9,842 bases of DNA from Tannerella sp. (GTDB taxonomy: Bacteria > Bacteroidota > Bacteroidia > Bacteroidales > Tannerellaceae). The position numbers and the translations under genes were made by a program. Every line of letters starts with the position of its first letter. The first letter of the stretch is position 1. The notes beneath the pieces are model-generated. The model made no database searches. It saw nothing but the letters and a program-made list of their open reading frames with translations, and was not told the origin of the DNA. The stretch spans positions 1 to 9,842 of the forward strand of contig JAIRYY010000109.1 of assembly GCA_031267485.1 (NCBI GenBank). The letters run 5' to 3'. Below, piece after piece: positions 7,063-9,842 of the stretch.

Positions 7063-7089
7063 CTTTGTGTGCTCCGTGCACTCCGTGTT
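7063..7089. repeat. Three 9-bp units (CTTTGTGTG, CTCCGTGCA, CTCCGTGTT)
   Basis: Two CTCCGTG cores start exactly nine bases apart (7072 and 7081) and are preceded by a diverged unit, CTTTGTGTG (7063). On the other strand it reads as CACGGAG units. I recall similar short degenerate 'CACGGAG' tracts between genes in many bacterial genomes. There is no coding potential I would defend. Confidence 0.6.
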
Positions 7090-7147
7090 GAAAGTTTTCT
7101 ACCGACATGCCGTACCTGACGGCACGGGATATTTGGGAAACGGGTGG

Positions 7148-7195
7148 AAAAAATGCGTGCCCGGCCGGGTCGCGCGGTGCGTCGGGCCGGGCGCG
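7148..7195 (-). terminator. Rho-independent terminator of the three-gene exported-protein operon
   Basis: GCCCGGCC (7159-7166) and GGCCGGGC (7185-7192) form a perfect 8-bp G/C stem, extended by two further pairs beyond one mismatch (7156-7157 with 7194-7195). The minus strand then reads A followed by six T (7154 down to 7148). It starts about 18 bases after the stop of the gene at 7213-8541, so it closes that operon. Confidence 0.85.
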
Positions 7196-7212
7196 TCTGA
7201 GGGCGGGGGGCG

Positions 7213-8541
7213 TCAGTGGCTGACGATGATTTTGTGGACTTCGGGTGTTGCGGCGATGCCGTCGTGGACGTGGAGGACGTAGATGCCGTCGGGCAGGCCG
7301 GCGACGTCGAGCGTGACTTCTTCGCCGGCGGACAGGGCCTGGCGCTGCAGTGTGCCGAAGCGGTCGTAGAGCTTGACGTCGAGTGCGAACGTGCGGCGTG
7401 CGGCGGCGGTGGCGGCGCCGGTCTGCAGCGAGACGCGGGTCTGCGCGACGAGTTCGGGATTGAAGCTGACCGTCAGGCTGGCGGAGGCGGGGTTGGGATA
7501 CGCCAGGGAATACGAGCTCGTGTTGTAGACGTTTACGTTCATCGTCGTGTATTCGCCCTGTCCGCACGAGTTGGTGGCGCGGCAGACGACCTGGTAGTTG
7601 CCGGCGGTGTAGAAGGCGACATCCATCGCGTGCGTGTCGGTAGAGTAGACGTTGTTGTTGAGCTGCGGGTTCAGGATCCACTGGTAGCCTGTCGGGTTGG
7701 CGCCCGTCGGGGTCACGGCATGGAAGGTGGCGTATTGACCGTTCGGAGTGCTGGAGGGGCCGGTGATGGTGACTGCGGGGGTGCCGACATTAACGGCTTT
7801 CCTCACAACTTCAATTCCGTTGGATACAATGCTTACCCATCCTGCGCCGCCGAGCGTACTGTTTTTGCTGAAAGTAGCCGAATTGCCGGAAGTTGATGAC
7901 AGTGTCAGGTTCGAACTGCAGTTCCATGAATAGCTTGTCGGCGTCGGGCTAATGGTAACCGTGCCGGAAGAACAAATAGAATTAGAGCCGGAAATAGAAA
8001 AAGCTGTCTTTCTGACATAAAACTTTTTTGTCTTCGATGGCTGATATATTGGATCAACATTATTCGGATAATGTTTTACGACTCCGCCTTGTCCCCATTT
8101 TGACTGGTACCAGGTGCTGTTTAATCTGATAGCCGAGTGATTGCCGTCCTGATGGTATGATACTTTTGTAGCATAACTTTCCGGTACTTCGACATAGCTT
8201 CCGTCCGTCCAGTAAATATCTTCCGCCGTAACATTGCCTGTAGTATAACCTATCCATACTTTGCTTCCTCCTTCCGAAACATGCCATGCGTAGGCATGAC
8301 AGTTATATTTATATGAAGGAGGTTCAATAAGCTCTGCGCCATAATTAGCAGCCAAATCAGCCGCTAACGCCGCCAGTTGTTGAGAACTGTACGATAAATC
8401 ACTGCTCGTAAGAGAACGGACATCCTGAACCGTAGAATTATTAGGAGTCTTTACATTTGTAACAACTGTATATGTCTGAGCTATGCCTGCATTGAAACCA
8501 AGCCATACAAGCCACACGGTTAATAATAGAATTCGTTTCAT
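7213..8541 (-). CDS. Secreted T9SS cargo with papain/NlpC-like N-terminal domain and Ig/PKD-like domains
   Basis: A 442-residue protein. The signal peptide is MKRILLLTVWLVWLGFNAGIA (1-21). Residues about 60-170 hold YNCHAYAW (79-86), YWTDGSY (110-116), GNHSAIRL (133-140) and SKWGQGGVVKH (147-157). A Cys at a helix start followed by a strand-borne His resembles NlpC/P60-papain hydrolases; Cys81 and His135 (perhaps His157) are candidate catalytic residues. Two Ig/PKD-like domains follow (about 180-252 and 253-340). A T9SS type A sorting domain closes it, with YPNPA (348-352), LPDGIYVLHVHD and KIIVSH. It is therefore predicted to be displayed or released outside the cell. It is last in a three-gene operon, two bases after the upstream stop. 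DNA for about 251-442 is much richer in GC than the rest. Export and sorting are confident; the hydrolase function is inference, and a non-enzymatic relative is possible. Confidence 0.87.
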   Translation of the reverse strand: MKRILLLTVWLVWLGFNAGIAQTYTVVTNVKTPNNSTVQDVRSLTSSDLSYSSQQLAALAADLAANYGAELIEPPSYKYNCHAYAWHVSEGGSKVWIGYTTGNVTAEDIYWTDGSYVEVPESYATKVSYHQDGNHSAIRLNSTWYQSKWGQGGVVKHYPNNVDPIYQPSKTKKFYVRKTAFSISGSNSICSSGTVTISPTPTSYSWNCSSNLTLSSTSGNSATFSKNSTLGGAGWVSIVSNGIEVVRKAVNVGTPAVTITGPSSTPNGQYATFHAVTPTGANPTGYQWILNPQLNNNVYSTDTHAMDVAFYTAGNYQVVCRATNSCGQGEYTTMNVNVYNTSSYSLAYPNPASASLTVSFNPELVAQTRVSLQTGAATAAARRTFALDVKLYDRFGTLQRQALSAGEEVTLDVAGLPDGIYVLHVHDGIAATPEVHKIIVSH

Positions 8542-8543
8542 GA

Positions 8544-9284
8544 CTATTTCTGTTTATAAATTGATTTGACATGATATTCAATATTGTCAGCGATTCGCTG
8601 ATCAATAGCCAAGGGCGCCTGTACAAACTCCAATACCGCCTTCTTCTGTTCGGCATTTTCGAATTTGAAATCAGGGTCGCCTATTGCTTTCTTTGCATAC
8701 AGCAGATTTGTTGGCACCGAGTTCAAATTACTGAATATGTCGGAATATCGGTCTTTTATTTTCCCGTGTTCCATACTCAGCAAAAACAGTTGTTTCTCCT
8801 GTTCCGGACGCAGGTTTTTCAGGGTAACATCCTGCGCCAGCATCAACTCCAGGACAAAATGACGAAAGGTAAGCCTGCCCTGTTCCACATCATTCAGAAG
8901 CCGGATACCTGTCAATTCGGTACTTAAACTTTCGTATTTCTTCAGCAATACCTTTGTCATGTCGGGACGGTTAAGAAGTTCGCTAAATCCGTTAAATTCT
9001 TTCACCAGTGATTCAAATCCCATTTGATAGTTGTCACTAAAGAATACGTTAATCAGATATGGAAAAGCAAGACATGTTTCCAATAACCCTTCCGTAGAAA
9101 TATTCCTGATAACAGTTTCGGGGATTTGCAGGGCTGTAATCCGCTTTTCGATTGATTCAAATCCGGCCCATTCCCTGCTTCCCTGTTTGACGGGGAAATC
9201 ATACCTGTCACTTTCGATGGACTGACCATGTATGTACAGTCCACTCATCAATAAAATTACAATTACATTATATATCTTTTTCAT
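8544..9284 (-). CDS. Exported helical protein of unknown function
   Basis: I chose ATG 9284, giving 246 residues with a clean signal peptide (MKKIYNVIVILLMSGLYIHG). The frame extends to a TTG at 9306-9308, but that start would put eight extra residues before the signal. The mature part begins QSIESDRYDFPVKQGSREW and continues with IPETVIRNISTEGLLETCLAFPYL in pieces resembling Bacteroidetes hypothetical proteins. The rest is predicted almost entirely helical, without repeats, lipobox or sorting domain, so it is probably periplasmic or secreted. It begins 20 bases after the stop of the lipoprotein gene and ends two bases before the T9SS cargo gene, so the three are co-transcribed and probably work together. 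An accessory, chaperone or inhibitor role towards the downstream candidate peptidase is conceivable but untested. Confidence 0.85.
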   Translation of the reverse strand: MKKIYNVIVILLMSGLYIHGQSIESDRYDFPVKQGSREWAGFESIEKRITALQIPETVIRNISTEGLLETCLAFPYLINVFFSDNYQMGFESLVKEFNGFSELLNRPDMTKVLLKKYESLSTELTGIRLLNDVEQGRLTFRHFVLELMLAQDVTLKNLRPEQEKQLFLLSMEHGKIKDRYSDIFSNLNSVPTNLLYAKKAIGDPDFKFENAEQKKAVLEFVQAPLAIDQRIADNIEYHVKSIYKQK

Positions 9285-9304
9285 TTTTATAAATTTTAAT
9301 TTGT

Positions 9305-9682
9305 TCAAAAATCATATCGATCGGCATTTGCCGATTTCCAGACTAATTTCCAGCCTTTACTTAGTTCCATAAATTTATTTGTGTCTTCAACAGTTATAAT
9401 TTTTTCTCCGTCTGCACGGTATACTTCACAAAGCGGACAGGAAAAATATATGCTGGAGATGAAATAAACAGTTTGATTCTCCCATTTGCCTTCATATATT
9501 TTTATATATGAATCCTGGTAATATTCCTCATACTCCGCAATTTTAAGCAGAAGCCATTCCGGCAGGTCAGTCGGGACTACTTCTTCTTCTTTTTTTTCTT
9601 CATCATCCCGGCATCCGGCCAATCCCGCGACAACAGCCAGGAAAACCGCAATGATCAGGTTGGTTTTAATATTCGTTTTCAT
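9305..9682 (-). CDS. Small surface-type lipoprotein with a CPLC motif
   Basis: A 125-residue lipoprotein. The signal ends in lipobox LAGC (21-24), so Cys24 would be lipidated. The next residues, RDDEEKKEEE (25-34), are strongly acidic, which resembles the lipoprotein export signal that sends Bacteroidetes lipoproteins to the outer face of the outer membrane. The domain from about 38 includes PEWLLLKIAEY, a strand-rich centre with YFSCPLCEVYRADGEKI (79-95) and GWKLVWKS near the end. Cys82 and Cys85 form a C-x2-C pair that could be a disulfide, redox pair or metal site; no second pair is present. The last residues, DRYDF, recur near the mature start of the next protein. It is the first gene of the operon. 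I see no canonical promoter upstream. Function unknown. Confidence 0.87.
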   Translation of the reverse strand: MKTNIKTNLIIAVFLAVVAGLAGCRDDEEKKEEEVVPTDLPEWLLLKIAEYEEYYQDSYIKIYEGKWENQTVYFISSIYFSCPLCEVYRADGEKIITVEDTNKFMELSKGWKLVWKSANADRYDF

Positions 9683-9742
9683 CGAAATAAGATTTACGTG
9701 ATTAATTTGATTTTATGTTTCATGCGACTCTTTTTCATATAG

Positions 9743-9815
9743 CGCCTCCGCGAAGTCCGGCAAAACGCTGCATGACGGTCGCATGACGGTCGTGCGGCGT
9801 TGCCGGAAAGAGGCG
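9743..9815. repeat. GC-rich imperfect long hairpin with a tandem 11-mer in its loop
   Basis: The left arm CGCCTC (9743-9748) and CCGGCAA-aa-CGC (9757-9768) pairs with GCGTTGCCGG (9797-9806) and GAGGCG (9810-9815), leaving an eight-base internal loop opposite three bases and a two-base bulge. The apical loop contains GCATGACGGTC twice in tandem (9770-9780 and 9781-9791). It lies in a non-coding GC-rich spacer upstream of the lipoprotein operon. It could be an extragenic repeat or a terminator-like structure of a gene beyond the window; there is no T-run on either side. Confidence 0.6.
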
Positions 9816-9842
9816 GCATTGGACGCCGTTGCGCGCGACGGG

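Noticed and set aside
6930..7089. Possible CRISPR array or insertion sequence end at the repeats
   Set aside because: Units are 7 and 9 bp with no spacers, no transposase fragment, and no target-site duplication or terminal inverted repeats.
7216..7896. Plus-strand open frame of 226 codons opposite the T9SS cargo gene
   Set aside because: It lies in the GC-rich part of the real gene, where stop codons are rare on both strands. Its Gly/Val/Asp-rich translation lacks any domain.
9285..9308. TTG start at 9308 for the 246-residue exported protein
   Set aside because: It would overlap the upstream stop and add eight residues before a textbook signal peptide; ATG 9284 fits better.

Overview
The window looks like a chromosomal segment of a Bacteroidota bacterium, most likely a T9SS-bearing Bacteroidales. 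Four things point that way: Bacteroidetes-type promoters (TTTG, about 19 nt, TAnnTTTG), starts without clear Shine-Dalgarno sequences, type IX secretion (T9SS) type A sorting domains, and a V-type ATPase operon in the Bacteroidetes/Chlamydia/spirochaete order with a DUF2764 gene between subunits E and A. No tRNA, rRNA, CRISPR array or insertion sequence was seen.

Layout. Positions 1-123 are the last 40 codons of a secreted T9SS cargo protein. On the minus strand, 327-1730 encodes a Tat-exported GH109 (Gfo/Idh/MocA-fold) glycosidase with its own promoter and a strong terminator. Also on the minus strand, 1881-2057 encodes a 58-residue histone H1-like (Hc1 family) protein, again with a recognisable promoter and terminator. 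A 313-base divergent intergenic region follows. The V-type ATPase genes then run on the plus strand: E (2371-2961), DUF2764 (2966-3841), A (3845-5602) and B (5611-6930), nearly touching each other.

The expected D, I and K genes do not follow B. The stop codon of B runs straight into eleven copies of a 7-bp repeat, then a 9-bp repeat, then the terminator of a convergent minus-strand operon. As seen here the locus encodes the catalytic hexamer, the peripheral stalk subunit and the DUF2764 protein, but neither the membrane rotor/stator (K, I) nor the D shaft. Those genes must lie elsewhere or be absent.

The right third (9682 down to 7213, minus strand) is a tight three-gene cassette of exported proteins: a surface-type lipoprotein with a CPLC motif, a 246-residue exported helical protein of unknown function, and a 442-residue T9SS cargo whose N-terminal part carries a candidate papain/NlpC-like active site (Cys81, His135) followed by two Ig/PKD-like domains and a sorting domain. 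I could not assign a described system to this cassette; it is the best candidate here for something new. The last gene is compositionally mosaic, with a GC-rich 3' module whose edge matches a domain boundary. The right end (9683-9842) is a GC-rich spacer with an imperfect long hairpin and a tandem 11-mer.
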